From the NCBI RefSeq assembly GCF_047675955.1, contig NC_132909.1:40103931-40167930 (forward strand): 64,000 nucleotides of DNA, in the 5' to 3' direction. The notes below the pieces were generated by a model. The model saw nothing but the letters and a program-made list of their open reading frames with translations. It was not told the origin of the DNA and ran no database searches. Positions 43,870 to 54,586 of the stretch are shown here, piece by piece. Positions within the stretch are counted from its first letter, which is position 1, and every line of letters begins with the position of its first letter. This DNA is from Chlorocebus sabaeus. Lineage: Eukaryota; Chordata; Mammalia; Primates; Cercopithecidae. The translations under genes were made by a program, and so were the position numbers.

Positions 43870-44860
43870 CTTTCTACTCACAGTTTAGGTTGTGACATAT
43901 GCCTTAGCCAAGCTCACAGCTGTGATGACGACACTAATACCATGAATCAGCCAAAAGGAGAGATACTGGCACTTGTAAGTAAACTTGGAGAAATGGGTAT
44001 ATTTCTGGGTCTTCTCTAGATAATGATGTCATAGAGGATTACTATTCTTTCATATTTTGTGTAAAGTCTTTGGATGGTACAGAGTGTGTCAAGCCCACTG
44101 AAGAGATCCTGAATTTCACATGTGAATGCAGTCCACAGTAAAAATTCTGACTGTAATTTGTGATCATGCCATCACAGTTTACATGGTGACTCATTTCTAA
44201 ACCCAGCTCATAGGCAGGTGAACACTCTTCTCTCTGGACCCAGCTACTTGGAGAGATGTTGAGTCTTATCCATGGGCTTAGTTCCACAGGTACAATTATG
44301 AGTCCATACTAGGAAAAAGTCTCAGAGAAAATTGTGACTATCATGCATATTGTACAAATACCTCAGGTGGTACAGAGACTTTTATAATGAGGTCCATCAC
44401 AGGTGACATTGTGACACTTATAAGCACACCCAGCAAACAGTAGATTGATATCTTTCCACGTGAACACAGCTCACTGTTGAAGTTGTGATCCTCACACCTG
44501 GAGGTAGCCAAAAGTTGAAAAATTGATTCTCACACATGGATTCAGTCTATATGTGGGCTGATGAGTCTCAGATCAAGATCCAACATACCAGTGAGGCTTT
44601 GACTTCACTAAGAGGACACAGTTCACAGCAAAGATTGAGGCTCTTACACATGTATTCAGTCCACCATTGAGATTGTAACTGATGTACTCAGACTCAACAT
44701 ACAAAGGGTGTTGATTTAATACCTAGAAAAGGGGCATGTGCAGGATGGTTAATTTTATCCCTATATTTACTGCAACTGTAATTGTGAAATACACCTCTGA
44801 CCAGCACCTGAGTAATTTGATTCTCTTGTCTAGTGCCCGGCCCACAGATTGGACTGTGAC
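43870..44860 (+). repeat. B block 6, free of insertions
   Basis: Starts TCTACTCACAGTTTAGG and runs uninterrupted to CTGTGACACATTGCTAC, about 0.99 kb. It lacks the segment between ACAGAGTGTGTC and GCCCACTGAAGAG that blocks 3 and 4 have, so it is slightly shortened. It is the best reference for the B order because no Alu breaks it. Confidence 0.88.
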
Positions 44861-46214
44861 ACATTGCTACACTGAACACCTAGGTGGTGTGACTGTACAT
44901 TTGCCTTGGCACTGCTCACAGGGGGCTTTGTGACATATGGCTGAGACCCACACACTGCTTATGTGACTCTCCTGATTGTGCCCTGCAATTATGGATTATT
45001 GTGACATATTGCTATGCCCAACATACAGGTGATGTCACTCTCCTTGCTGGGACCTGCCTATAGGAAGCATTATGACCCATCTCTGTACCAATGGCTGAGG
45101 TAATGTGACTCTCTTTTTCTACCAGGTCCCTTCACACATCAATGACTTTTTCCTATTACTGGGTCCAACACCTAGCTGAAGTGACTCTTCTCTTCTAAAT
45201 AGGTTCTGCTCACAATGTAGATTGTGACGTACTGCTCGACGGAACAAGGTAATGTGAGCCGTCTGTCAAAACTCTGCTCACAGCAGGCATAGTGACATCT
45301 CTGTGAATCCATCATCTTAGTGCTATGACTCCTCTACTTGGGTCTGGCCTACAGGAGAGATTGTGACATATCTCTGGGGGCAGCACTCAGAAGATGTGAT
45401 TCTCCTTTCCTCTCATGGCCGTGCTCCCATAAAAGAGAGTGACTTATCCCTGAGATCAGCACACAGGCTACGTCATTCTTCTGTCTGGTCCCTGTTCACA
45501 GAAGTTATTCTGACATATCTTTGGGCCCACCACCTAGATGATATGACTCTACTCTCTTTCCTGGGGCCTGTCCACAGTGAAGGTTGTGACATAACACTTG
45601 GTCAAGTACTTACGTGATGTTGACTCTTCTCATGCTTTGGCCCTGCTCACTGAGATGACTGTGACATGTCGCTGGGTCCAACTCTTAGGTTATGTGATCT
45701 TTCTCCTCTTTCTGAGCCCTACTCACAGCGTGCATTGTGACATATCTCTGGGCCTGTCACCTGGATGATGTGACTTTTCTGCCAGGGCTCTTTCCTCAGA
45801 GGGTACTGTGACATTTCTGTACCCAGAACCTAGGTGATGTGACTCTCTTCTACTGCTTTGGCTCTGCCCAAGATGTGACTCATTTTTTTTGCCTGGTCTC
45901 TGCATACTTTGTGCATTGTGATGTATGGCTGAAACCAGCACCTACACAATACGAGTCTTCTGCATGGACTGTCTCCAGAAGGGTATTATGAAATATCATT
46001 TTGCTTATTACTTAGGTGTCGTGACTCTCTTCTTATGGCTGGAATCTGCCACAAAGGGTGATTGCAACATATCACCTGACCCAGCACCTTGGGGATGTGA
46101 TTCTCTTTTTTTTTTTTTTTTTGCAGGGGAGGGGGGTGTGTGTCTCACATATTTTAAGTATTGTGATATATTGGAGGGCCCAACACCTAAGGGATAGAAA
46201 GCTCCTTTCTTTTT
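44861..46214 (+). repeat. A segment 10: about nineteen 72-bp units
   Basis: The last long A array. A T tract lies inside a unit near 46107. The final unit is cut at GAAAGCTCCTTTCTT by the insert that follows. Confidence 0.88.
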
Positions 46215-47986
46215 TTTTTTTTTTTTTTTGTTTTGGTAATGAGATTTTGAATTTGTCATTTTTAAGTTGGCATCTTCTGTTTTGAAGAAAGGAATCTAAG
46301 TGTGAGTAACTATTTACAGGCATTGCTACTCACAGCGTAGTCTCCAGAGCGACATCCCTGCAATCTTAAAATGCAGAATCTTAGCCTTCACCCCAGACAT
46401 TCCGAATTAGAATCTGCAGTGTAAAGGGAGCCTCAGGTGATGTGTGTGCTCCTTAATGTTTGAGAAGCAAGCATTGCTGCTAATGGGCATCAACACAGCA
46501 TGCACTCTGAAGGCAAAACCCTGTAGACCAGGGATTCTCAAAGTGTGGTCCCTGGGTGGTCAGTATGAGCATGGCCTGGGAACTTGTGAGAAACATCAAT
46601 TCTCAGGTTCCAGCCCAGTCTCAGTGAATCAGAAAACTAAGTGACACACAGCTGTGCTTCGATAAGCTCTCCCGGTGATTCTGATATCTATTAAGTTTGA
46701 GTGCCACTGTTTAGAGATTGGTTGGTGAAAACAGGGGAAAGTAGATGAAATCTTTCAATTCCCATGTTCTCAGGGCTTTGCCTTCTGAGATGCACAGAGC
46801 AATTAAATTACAGTTATTTCTTTAGTGTTCAGATGTGGAGACAGACGTTACAGGATGATAGGAAGTTTTAATAAAGTAAACCTTAGTGCATAAAAATAAC
46901 TATATCTGATGCTTTGGACTCTAAAGCAAGTGAAGCCTTCTATTATACTCGGCACATTTTGCTTTATTTTTGCTCTTGTTTTTTGACATTTGAGTAAAAA
47001 GTGTGACATCTTAGAAAATGAAACAAAATTATATTTATGGCACATGTGTGCTAGCCAAAGTTGTAGTTAATTACCCACACCTACGTGTGTGGCTTCAGGT
47101 ATTTTGGCATATGAAGCTATCTATTCTCCCCAACTTCTGTTTCCTGAGTGAGATTTGGTTTTCAATCTGGGCAAATGAAGATCATTCTGGGGTTAAAAGT
47201 GCTCTTTTTTCTCCATTCCTTGATATGGACCTGTGCTGGAGACTAGTCAGGTATAACTTATGACTTGGGGAATAGAAGTTTCTTAAAGAGGGCTGGAAGA
47301 CGTGGCTTTGGATTCTTTACAGTTTTGGTCTGGTTGAATCTTAATAATAGCCAAGGACACACGGAAGGTTGGTGCCTCTTTTAGAGGTGCAATCTTGAGA
47401 TCTCATGTTTTTCTCTTGCATACCAGCACTGGGACTAGGGAATGTGCCCTAACCTGAGACCGTCTTTCTCCAACTCCCCATTCCTTTTGATCTTATTCTC
47501 ACCATATCAATTATTGGGGCTCAAATACTTGAAGTGGGTTTAATATGAAGAGTGTCCAGTGGCCTGGAAAGCAGAGGAGTAGGTGGTGGTAGGAACTCAG
47601 GACTCTGTGGTGTGTCACATACACAAAGAAAGCCTTATAAAGTCTTAGCCTTTCTTTACCTTATCCCTCACAGATCCTTTTCATTTCAGAGGGAGCAGTC
47701 AGTGCCTCCTAAGTGAGGTGAGCAGTGGTCCAGGTTTTTCCAGTACTTTTCCTGCATTAGCCCTAAAAACCTCCTGTCCAGAGCAAACCAGAATGATTGG
47801 TAGCCCTGAGTATAAACTCGGGCTGTCAGTTTCTTTCTCTTTCTCTTTTTCTGCCTCTCTTTCTCTTTTCCTTTCTTTCTCTCTTCTCTTTTTCTCTCTT
47901 CTTTTTCTTCTCTCTTGTTCCCTCCTCCCTCCCTCTTTCTTTTCCCTCCCTCCCTCTCTCTTTCTTTTCCCTCCCTCCCTCTCTCT
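46215..47986 (-). mobile_element. Retroposed insert of unknown origin, 1.77 kb
   Basis: GAAAGCTCCTTTCTT occurs at 46197-46211 and again at about 47989-48003, and the two outer halves join into one normal A unit. A long poly(T) follows the left copy, so the insert is a poly(A)-tailed sequence on the minus strand. Its 5' end is a purine-rich GGGAGGGAAAAGAAAGAGAG tract. It contains an hAT-type MER5A-like stretch (46529-46715, CAGGGATTCTCAAAGTGTGG) and no long open frame or known gene. Confidence 0.8.
46529..46715 (+). mobile_element. MER5A-like DNA transposon remnant
   Basis: CAGGGATTCTCAAAGTGTGG opens it, with TGGGAACTTGTGAGAAA, GTGAATCAGAAA and an end GTTTGAGTGCCACTG. This is the layout of MER5-type hAT nonautonomous elements. 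A second, more decayed one may lie at 46345-46500. Confidence 0.8.
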
Positions 47987-47988
47987 AG
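47829..47988. repeat. CT-rich low-complexity tract
   Basis: About 160 bases of C and T with TTTCTCTTTTCC and CCCTCCCTCCCTCT motifs. On the minus strand it yields Arg-Glu-Lys repeats in two frames, which are artefacts. Confidence 0.95.
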
Positions 47989-48120
47989 AAAGCTCCTTTC
48001 TTGACCCTGCCCCCTGGGGACTTTGTGACATATCTCTGCATCCATGACCTAAATATGTGACTCCTCTATTGTGCCTGCACCCTGCTTACAGGGAAGATTG
48101 TGACATATTGCTAAATATAG
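47987..48120 (+). repeat. Last A units of the array
   Basis: Just under two 72-bp units (TGTGACATATCTCTGCATCC and TTGTGACATATTGC), then the array stops where LTR-like sequence begins. Confidence 0.85.
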
Positions 48121-49365
48121 TGTATGTTGTGCTGACCTCCTATCTCATCTTGTGACTAAGAATGCCTAACCTGAGGATGCAGCCCAATAGGTCTCAGCCT
48201 CATTTTACCTGACACTATTCAAGATGGAGTCACTCTGGTTTTAATGCCTCTGACACAGAGATCCACTATAACATTCTGAAAAAAAATTATTTTAATTATA
48301 ATGAATAAGAAATGGAAAACCTAGGATGGGCTATTCTGAAAGATTATAAACAGAAATAGTTATATTTGTTTTTTTGTTTTTTTTTTTTTTGAGACAGAGT
48401 CTCGCTCTGTCGCCCAGGCTGGAGTACAGTGGCCGGATCTCAGCTCACTGCAAGCTCCGCCTCCTGGGTTTACGCCATTTTCCTGCCTCAGTCTCCCGAG
48501 TAGCTGGGACTACAGGCGCCTGCCACCTCGCCCGGCTAGTTTTTTGTATTTTTTTTAGTAGAGACAGGGTTTCACCGTGTTAGCCAGGATGGTCTCGATC
48601 TCCTGACCGCGTGATCTGCCCATCTCCGCCTCCCAAAGTGCTGGGATTACAAGTTATATTTGTTTTATAAGTTTTCCATTAACCTCTATTTGTTACTTCT
48701 GAATAGATACATTGTTTTATTCTGTCCAGTTTAAACAGATACACTTGATAATAGAAAGGTCCCTGCTGTGAAAGAAAAATAAATCTCAGCATGTCAAAAT
48801 TACTAATCCAATAGAAAAATCAAGCTGGAAACTACGTCAGGCAAACCTATCTTCTATTTTATTCTAAAATAAGATAGCTATGCAGATAAAAAAGCTATAT
48901 ACCTACCTCACAATTTGCTCACAAGAATATTTCTACTGAGTAGATGACAGACAGAACTCAAAGTCATCTCTCTGAGGCTCACCCGAGACAAATGCATATC
49001 TGCTTACTTCCTGTGCTCTATTGTTAACATTAAAAAAGCAGATTCGCTGAGCCAGACTAAATTGTGTATTCAGTGGAAGACTTATCAAGGACTCAAATAA
49101 ATTTATTCTTTTTTCTCTTATCTACTTATGACGTGGAAACCCCAACCTCAAGTTTTCCCGTCATACCTGACTAAACCAATGTACATCTTAAACATATTGA
49201 TTGATGTCTCATGACTTTCTAAAATGTATAAGAAACTGTACCCCAAACACCCTGGGAACATTTCATCAGGACCTCCTGAGGCTGTGTCACAGGCTCCTAC
49301 TTAACTGTGGTGAAATAAACTTTCTAAATTAATTGACATTTGTCTCAGATACCCTTTGGTTTACA
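48121..49365 (+). repeat. Solo LTR-like element with an AluY insertion
   Basis: TGTATGTTGTGCTGACC opens and GGTTTACA closes it (TG...CA). The right part has CAGGACCTCCTGAGGCTGTG and AATAAA at 49314, followed by CTTTCTAAATTAATTGACA, a common LTR 3' layout. The array does not resume after it, so it sits at the array edge. Family unknown to me. Confidence 0.6.
48368..48652 (-). mobile_element. AluY, reverse orientation, Old World monkey type
   Basis: CCCGGCTAGTTTTTTGTATT with low divergence. AGTTATATTTGTTTT on the left and AGTTATATTTGTTTTATAAG on the right form the target duplication. The head is truncated at GGATTACA. Confidence 0.95.
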
Positions 49366-50000
49366 CAGCCAAGGCCCTGCTAGCTGTTCACTAATGCACC
49401 CCAGACTGATCCACCACCATTGCAGAGACTCTGGTTTCTTGATAAAAATTGTTTCATTTGAATGGCTGATGGGCAGGTTTGTACCTGAGGCTGCAGCACT
49501 GAGCTCCTAGGGGGTGTGGGATGTTCCAAGCATCAGCTTTCAGCCAGTTTATCTTGTGACTCTTGAAGGTTATTTAGTATACTGTGAAGGTGGGAATAAA
49601 CAGCTCCTGGATGCTGACAATGCTGTTCTTTCTAGGGTGGTCCAAGGGGGCCCTGCAGTGGTTCTGGGTTCTTCTGTGGCTTCTCTCTCAGTGGCTGATG
49701 GAGTGGGGTTTTGTTGGTCTTGTGATCCAGGGTGTGTGTGTGTAAGAGGAGTGGAGGGTAGGGTGGGAAAAGAAGGTGACAGCCAGGTTCCTGGAGGTCA
49801 CCTCCTGGCATTATTCTTGTGGCTTGCCAAGATTCTTATGTGAATTTTTTATTGTTAATAGTTCATGTATCCTGAGCAAGGAGGTGAAAATAAAAATAGC
49901 TCAGAGCAATCTCAGCTCTGCAAGGTCTGCACAATTTATCAAGACCAGAGAGATGAATTGTCCCTGGAACTTTACCCAGGGAAAATTCTTTTTTTGTGCG
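49366..50000. other. Unassigned sequence without a gene
   Basis: Ordinary-complexity DNA. A plus-strand frame at 49514-49843 (109 codons) has no recognised motif and no sign of splicing or an initiation context. Confidence 0.4.
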
Positions 50001-50217
50001 TTTGTTTGAGATGAAGTCTCACTTTGTCACCCAAGTTGGACTGCAGTGGCATGATCTTGGCTCATTGCAACCTCTGCCTCCCCGGCACATGAAACCACAC
50101 CCAGCTTATTTTTGTATTTTTAGTAGAGATGGGGTTTTACCATTTTGTCCAGGCTGGTCTCCAACTGCTGACCTCAGGTGATCTGCCCACTTAGGTCTCC
50201 CAAAATGCTGGGATTAG
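50001..50217 (-). mobile_element. Alu, truncated, reverse orientation
   Basis: GAGATGAAGTCTCACTTTGTC to AAAATGCTGGGATTAGGGG. The GATTCTCCTGCCTCAG section is deleted (CTCCCCGGCACATGAAACC). Confidence 0.88.
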
Positions 50218-50404
50218 GGGCAATTGTTGATAGACATTTTGTTTCTGACTAGCAGTCTCACCCATTCTTTCTGGAATTTGTAAATCAAAAGAATATATAT
50301 ATAGCCAATCAATAGCTTATGCATTTAAATAAGAATTCTTGGTTAACAACTTAGGAACTGTCTTCTCATTTTTTTGAAAAGACTTGCTTTGAATGGCTGT
50401 TAAT

Positions 50405-50407
<3 letters not shown>

Positions 50408-50442
<35 letters not shown>
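50408..50442. repeat. (AT)n microsatellite
   Basis: About seventeen AT repeats. Confidence 0.97.
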
Positions 50443-50444
<2 letters not shown>

Positions 50445-50670
50445 AGGGCAACTTAACTTTGTTTTCCTGGTGGCCACATAGAAAGAAAATAAAAGTCTGT
50501 TACATCTACCCAACACAGATCTTTCTGCTCCCCAATATAACATAATACCTTTAAACGTAAATTGCCAACTTCAATTATTTTGCATATAGAGGTATACCTG
50601 AGAGTGGATAATTTATAAAGAAAAAAGGTTGGCAGGGTGTGGTGGCTCATACCTGTAATTATTACTAGTT
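50443..50670. other. Unassigned, ending in a 33-bp Alu head
   Basis: No gene content. GGCAGGGTGTGGTGGCTCAT at 50632 is an Alu start that stops after CCTGTAATT, perhaps interrupted by the LTR-like element to its right. Confidence 0.5.
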
Positions 50671-51120
50671 TCTGCACTTGCAGCCCCCTTTACCTCCCTC
50701 CCTTAAGGGCATAACTAGTGTAAACTGACTCAAAGCATGTTCAGGAATGCACTTACTGATAAGATATTGAGGCGAGCTGCACCAGCAGCTCCTGGGGACA
50801 CACACGGTGGATGGCACTCAAAGCCCCTGCATTTATCTCTTTGTGATAGTTTAAGCCCCTGCACCTGAAACTGTTTATTCTTTGTAACTGTTTTTGTAAC
50901 CAATTAATTTTTTAACTTTTTGCCAGTTTTGCTTCTGTAAAAATTGCTTCAGCTAAGCTCCCCCTTCCCCTATTTAGACCACAGTATAAAAACAAAACTA
51001 GCCCCTTCCTCCAGGCCAAGAGAATTTTGAGCTTTAGCTGCCTCTTGGTCACCAGCTAATAAAAGACTCCTTAATTTGTCTCAAAGTGTGGCGTTTCTCT
51101 ATAACTCGCTTAGTTACAAC
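50671..51120 (+). repeat. LTR-like element
   Basis: Contains a TATA box (CAGTATAAAAAC, about 50984), an AATAAA signal (GCTAATAAAAGACTCC, about 51058) about 75 bases further on, and an ending CGCTTAGTTACAACA. The spacing is that of a retroviral U3-R-U5. The left border is uncertain and no internal provirus follows. Confidence 0.6.
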
Positions 51121-51663
51121 AAGAGTACATATGAACAAAGGAAAGTAGGGGGGGTTTATTACCTCTATTGCAGCTTTTTCTTGTTACTGTGTCCTGCCTC
51201 CACTGGCTGGAGCTGGACAGCATAATCTAAAGTAAACCCAGTTGGCTAACTTGAAAAATGCAGGAATGCGGTTATACCCTTGGGAAGGCAGGAAGAATCC
51301 GTTTCGGCGGAAGTAGCCATTGCGATGAGAGGGGTAATTCACATCGTCGGTAATAGATTTGGAATGTGGGCTCCATAGATTAAAAACTGGGAGAAGGTTG
51401 TTTACCAGGGCAGGGGGAACATACAGAGTAAGAGTCTGGCCTTGAAAACAGGGAACAAAAGGGCAAAGAAACGCTAGCTAAACATTTGAAGAATAATTTC
51501 TTATACTGTATTCAACATCTATGCATTACATGGTTAAGAAAATGCTCATTTAAACAGGATGGCATTTATTACCTGGAAAGTTCTGAAAAAATATCAGGAG
51601 ATAACTGCTTATTAAGGTGCTAAAGAAAGACTACTTAAAATCACTATTAAAATGTTAGAACAT
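51121..51663. other. Unassigned sequence without a gene
   Basis: No open frame or RNA gene was recognised. It includes a GC-richer stretch near 51300 (CCGTTTCGGCGGAAG) unlike its surroundings; nothing more can be said. Confidence 0.4.
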
Positions 51664-51942
51664 AGGCCTGGTGCAGTAGCTCACGCCTGTAATCCCAGCA
51701 CTTTGTGAGGCCAAGGCGGGCGGATCATGAGGTGAGGAGATCAAGACCATCCTGGCTAACACGGTGAAACTCCATCTCTACTAAAAAATACAAAAAGTTA
51801 GCAGGGCTTGCTGGCCAGCGCTGGTGGTCCCAGCTGCTCTGGAGGCTGAGGCAGGAGAATGGCGTGAACCCGGCGGTAGAGCTCAGTGAGCCCCAATCAT
51901 GCCACTGCACTCCAGCCTGGGCAACGGTACGAGACTCCGTCT

Positions 51943-51982
<40 letters not shown>
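51664..51982 (+). mobile_element. Alu, full-length, forward, long A tail
   Basis: GGCCTGGTGCAGTAGCTCACG to a tail of about 38 A. The hydrophobic poly-Phe minus-strand frames here are tail translations. Confidence 0.95.
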
Positions 51983-51984
<2 letters not shown>

Positions 51985-52820
51985 TAGAACATGGAAGATA
52001 TTTGTATCTTGTACTTTCCATAAAAATGATGTTTTCTTATGGTTAAATTCAGACTGTAATTCAGTAGGGGCCATATCTCAGTAGTGACATTGTATCCTTC
52101 TAGGTGGATCAGCACACTATAAAATCTTTTTCTAGTGCAGTTCATGTTAATAATTCATTTAAGCTCTTACAGATGTTTTCACTATAGAGTTATTTTTCTC
52201 TTCGTTAAGTATCTTTATGTAGCTGATGTGCATAAACTATCACATTTCATCTGGAAGCTGCTTTTCTTTTTTTTTTTTTTTAGGTTTTCTTTGCATTTAT
52301 CTTTGGTAAGTGAAACTCTCATCTTTGTTTACAGGCCAGAAAAACTGGGGGGAGGGGGGGGAAAAAAAAAAAGAAAAACACAGGCTCTTCCACTTACTGG
52401 ATGTTTAACAAAATAGTCTTTTAGTGCCAAAACATTGGCATTACTGGTGAGCTTCGTAGAGCTTGGTACCTCAGACTTTATTTCAGATCTCCTGAAAAAA
52501 TAATCTGCCTTAATAAGACGTCCAGTTTATTGTACACATTAAAATTTGAGTGGTAATGTCTAATGCAATATGTCTATTTTGTCTGAAATATATAAACCAT
52601 GTCTTTTTCTTCTGAAAAATATACACAACTAATTCTCTATTACATAAATATAGCTTTCAAAATGTACATGTTAGTGATATGCCCTCAATTTTACACTTTA
52701 TCATTCAGACAAGTATCAAATATACACTGATGTTGTAGATATTATGCCACTCTCTTATCTCAGAGAATACTTTAGAAAAAGTTTGTGTGTTGACAATTAT
52801 TTTATTGGATAATTTCAGTC
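51983..52820. other. AT-rich intergenic or intronic DNA
   Basis: No coding content. A G/A-rich patch (GGGGGGAGGGGGGGAAAAAAA, 52348-52370) follows AATTGT-type text. Unassigned. Confidence 0.4.
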
Positions 52821-53135
52821 ATTTTTTTTTTTTTTTTTTTTGAGACGGAGTCTTGCTCTGCCACCCAGGCTGGAGTGCAGTGGCCTGATCTCAGCTCACT
52901 GCAAGCTCCGCCTCCCAGGTTCACGCCATTCTCCTGCCTCAGCCTCCCGAGTAGCTGGGACTACAGGCGCCCACCACCTCGCCCGGCTAGTTTTTTAAAT
53001 TTTTTTTGTAATTTCAGTAGAGACGGGGTTTCACCGTGTTAGCCAGGATGGTCTCGATCTCCTGACCTCCTGATTCCCCCGTCTCGGCCTCCCAAAGTGC
53101 TGGGGATTACAGGCTTGAGCCATTGCGCCCGGCTC
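52821..53135 (-). mobile_element. AluY, reverse orientation, Old World monkey type
   Basis: GAGACGGAGTCTTGCTCTGCC, CCCGGCTAGTTTTTTAAATT, and end GGCTTGAGCCATTGCGCCC. CAGTCATTTTTTTT flanks both sides. Confidence 0.95.
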
Positions 53136-53252
53136 AGTCATTTTTTTTAAGTCAGAACCAGTTCTGTTCACTTTCTGATTTTACCTTGTGTCAAATAAAA
53201 AATTCTATTCATAGCCACTTTGTAAATATGTGTGTTTGTGTGTGTTTTCCAG

Positions 53253-53376
53253 GGACTGTTGACATTTAGGGATGCGGCCATAGAATTCTCTCTGGAGGAG
53301 TGACAGTACCTGGACACTGCACAGAATTTATATAGGAAGGCGATATTAGAGAACTACAGAAACCTGGTCTTCCTGG
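53253..53376 (+). pseudogene. KRAB-A exon with stop codon
   Basis: Acceptor TGTGTTTTCCAG precedes GGACTGTTGACATTTAGG. Translation: LLTFRDAAIEFSLEE, stop, QYLDTAQNLYRKAILENY, RNLVFL. The TGA replaces the Trp of the EEW motif, which TRIM28 recruitment needs. One codon is missing in TAQ(Q)NLY, so the exon is 124 rather than 127 bp. Donor GTGAGG follows. Confidence 0.93.
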
Positions 53377-53852
53377 GTGAGGATAACTTTAATACAAAAT
53401 TCCTCAATATAAAATAAAAATTTCATTTCTCTTTGTAGAATGTTTTCTGGTAATTATGCTTTCATATTTCTGTTTTCAGGAAAATCCTGGGGATTTGTCT
53501 GTTTAGAAAAAATTTCTTCAAGAGACCTGAACTTTCCACATTCCTGAGCTGATCTGTGTTCTTCACTTTAGATTAGCAGTAATTTCAGAAGTTTAGTGGC
53601 ATAAAATATTGTTACTCACACCTAAAAACCTACCTGCTTCACAAATTTTTTTATTCAGTAGTGCCAGGTAGTGAAATTAAGAACATACAAAATTAAAATA
53701 TTTTCTAAATATTTTAAAATTTCTGTTATAAATTAGTACATTGGGATAAATTTATTAGAATAATCTATTATATCCTTTTTACTGAGCACATGACTAAGTT
53801 GGCAGTTGGAGAATATGAACAAGATTCATGTTAGTTATTTTTAATAAAACAG
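53377..53852 (+). other. Intron between KRAB exons
   Basis: 476 bp, AT-rich, ending TTTTTAATAAAACAG. No other feature is seen. Confidence 0.8.
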
Positions 53853-53947
53853 GTATCGCTTTCTCTAAGCCAGACCTGATCACCTGTCCGGAGAAAGAAA
53901 AAGAGCCCTGGAATATGAAGTGACATGAGATGGTAGATGAACCCCCG
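53853..53947 (+). pseudogene. KRAB-B exon with stop codon
   Basis: Translation: IAFSKPDLITCPEKEKEPWN followed by MK, stop, HEMVDEPP. A TGA replaces the expected Arg of the KRHEMV text. The donor reads CCCCCGGTAGGTGAG, one base shorter than the usual CCCCCAGGTATGTGAG, so the exon is 95 instead of 96 bp. Confidence 0.9.
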
Positions 53948-54290
53948 GTAGGTGAGAGTGAATACAACAGACAACATGGGTGAGAGGTCCAATGTCAAGA
54001 AGAAAGCAAGTCTTTAAAGCGATTTGGGAAGCAGTGTTCCAAAGGAAATAGTTTCTAGGAAGCCTGAGATTGTTTACAAATTACACTCCCACATAGCGGC
54101 ATCTTCTGCTTATGCTTATAAAATCTCTAAGAATTCTACTTTTCCTTCAATGATATTCCTTCAAGTTTACAGTGACAGCCAATATAAAAGAGTGCACAAT
54201 CTGGCTTTTTTTTGTTTTGTTTTGTGGACAGATAAATATCTGCATAATTTTGAGATACTCTATGTTAAACTTTTTTGTTTTATATTATTT

Positions 54291-54586
54291 TATTTTATTT
54301 GAGAGGCAGCTTTGCTTTTGTTGCCAAAGTTGGAGTGCAATGGCACCATCTCATCTCACTGCAACCTCCGCCTCACAGGTTCAAGTGATTCTCCTGCCTC
54401 AGCTTCCTGAGCAGCTGGGGCTACAGGCACACGCCACCACACGCGGCTAATATTTTGTATTTTCAGTAAAGACAAAGTTTCATCATGTTGGCCAGGCTGG
54501 TCTCCAATTCCTGACCTCAGGTGATCTGCCCACCTTGCCCACCAAAGTGCTGGGAATACAGGCGTGTGCCACCATGCCTGGCTTAA
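54291..54586 (-). mobile_element. Alu, full-length, reverse orientation
   Basis: TTTATTTTATTTGAGAGGCAGC to GTGTGCCACCATGCCTGGC. Confidence 0.93.

Larger units (their letters stand above)
2610..48120 (+). repeat. Large minisatellite-like domain with A (72 bp) and B (about 1 kb) textures
   Basis: Across some 45 kb, whenever inserted retroelements are removed, the same text resumes. A segments repeat a unit of about 69-76 bp whose consensus contains GTGACATAT, CTGGGCCCAGCACC, TAGGTGATGTGACTCTC and CCTGCCCACAG. B segments are a block of about 1.0-1.1 kb found six times. Unit starts early in the first array (GTGACATAT near 2700, 2769, 2917, 3065, 3139) show the period directly. Units differ a lot from each other, so the array is old. 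It does not match alpha satellite or the beta satellite sequence as I know it. A named satellite entry may exist, but I could not check. Confidence 0.9.

Noticed and set aside
46215..47986. SVA element
   Set aside because: The CT-rich end recalls a CCCTCT repeat, but there is no Alu-like part, VNTR or SINE-R, and SVA is an ape element.
47686..48045. Arg-Glu-Lys rich minus-strand frame of 119 codons
   Set aside because: It is the translation of a CT-rich low-complexity tract and runs across a retroposition junction.
2610..48120. Alpha satellite (171 bp) or beta satellite (68 bp)
   Set aside because: The period and text do not fit either; no alpha box and no beta-satellite-like unit is seen.
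49514..49843. 109-codon plus-strand frame in single-copy DNA
   Set aside because: No recognised motif, poor start context and a TG-rich stretch inside; length is within chance for this GC content.
53484..53550. Possible extra exon after an AG at GTTTTCAGGAAAATCC
   Set aside because: It has a polypyrimidine tract and AG but lies between the two KRAB exons, contains stops and matches no KRAB-ZNF exon.
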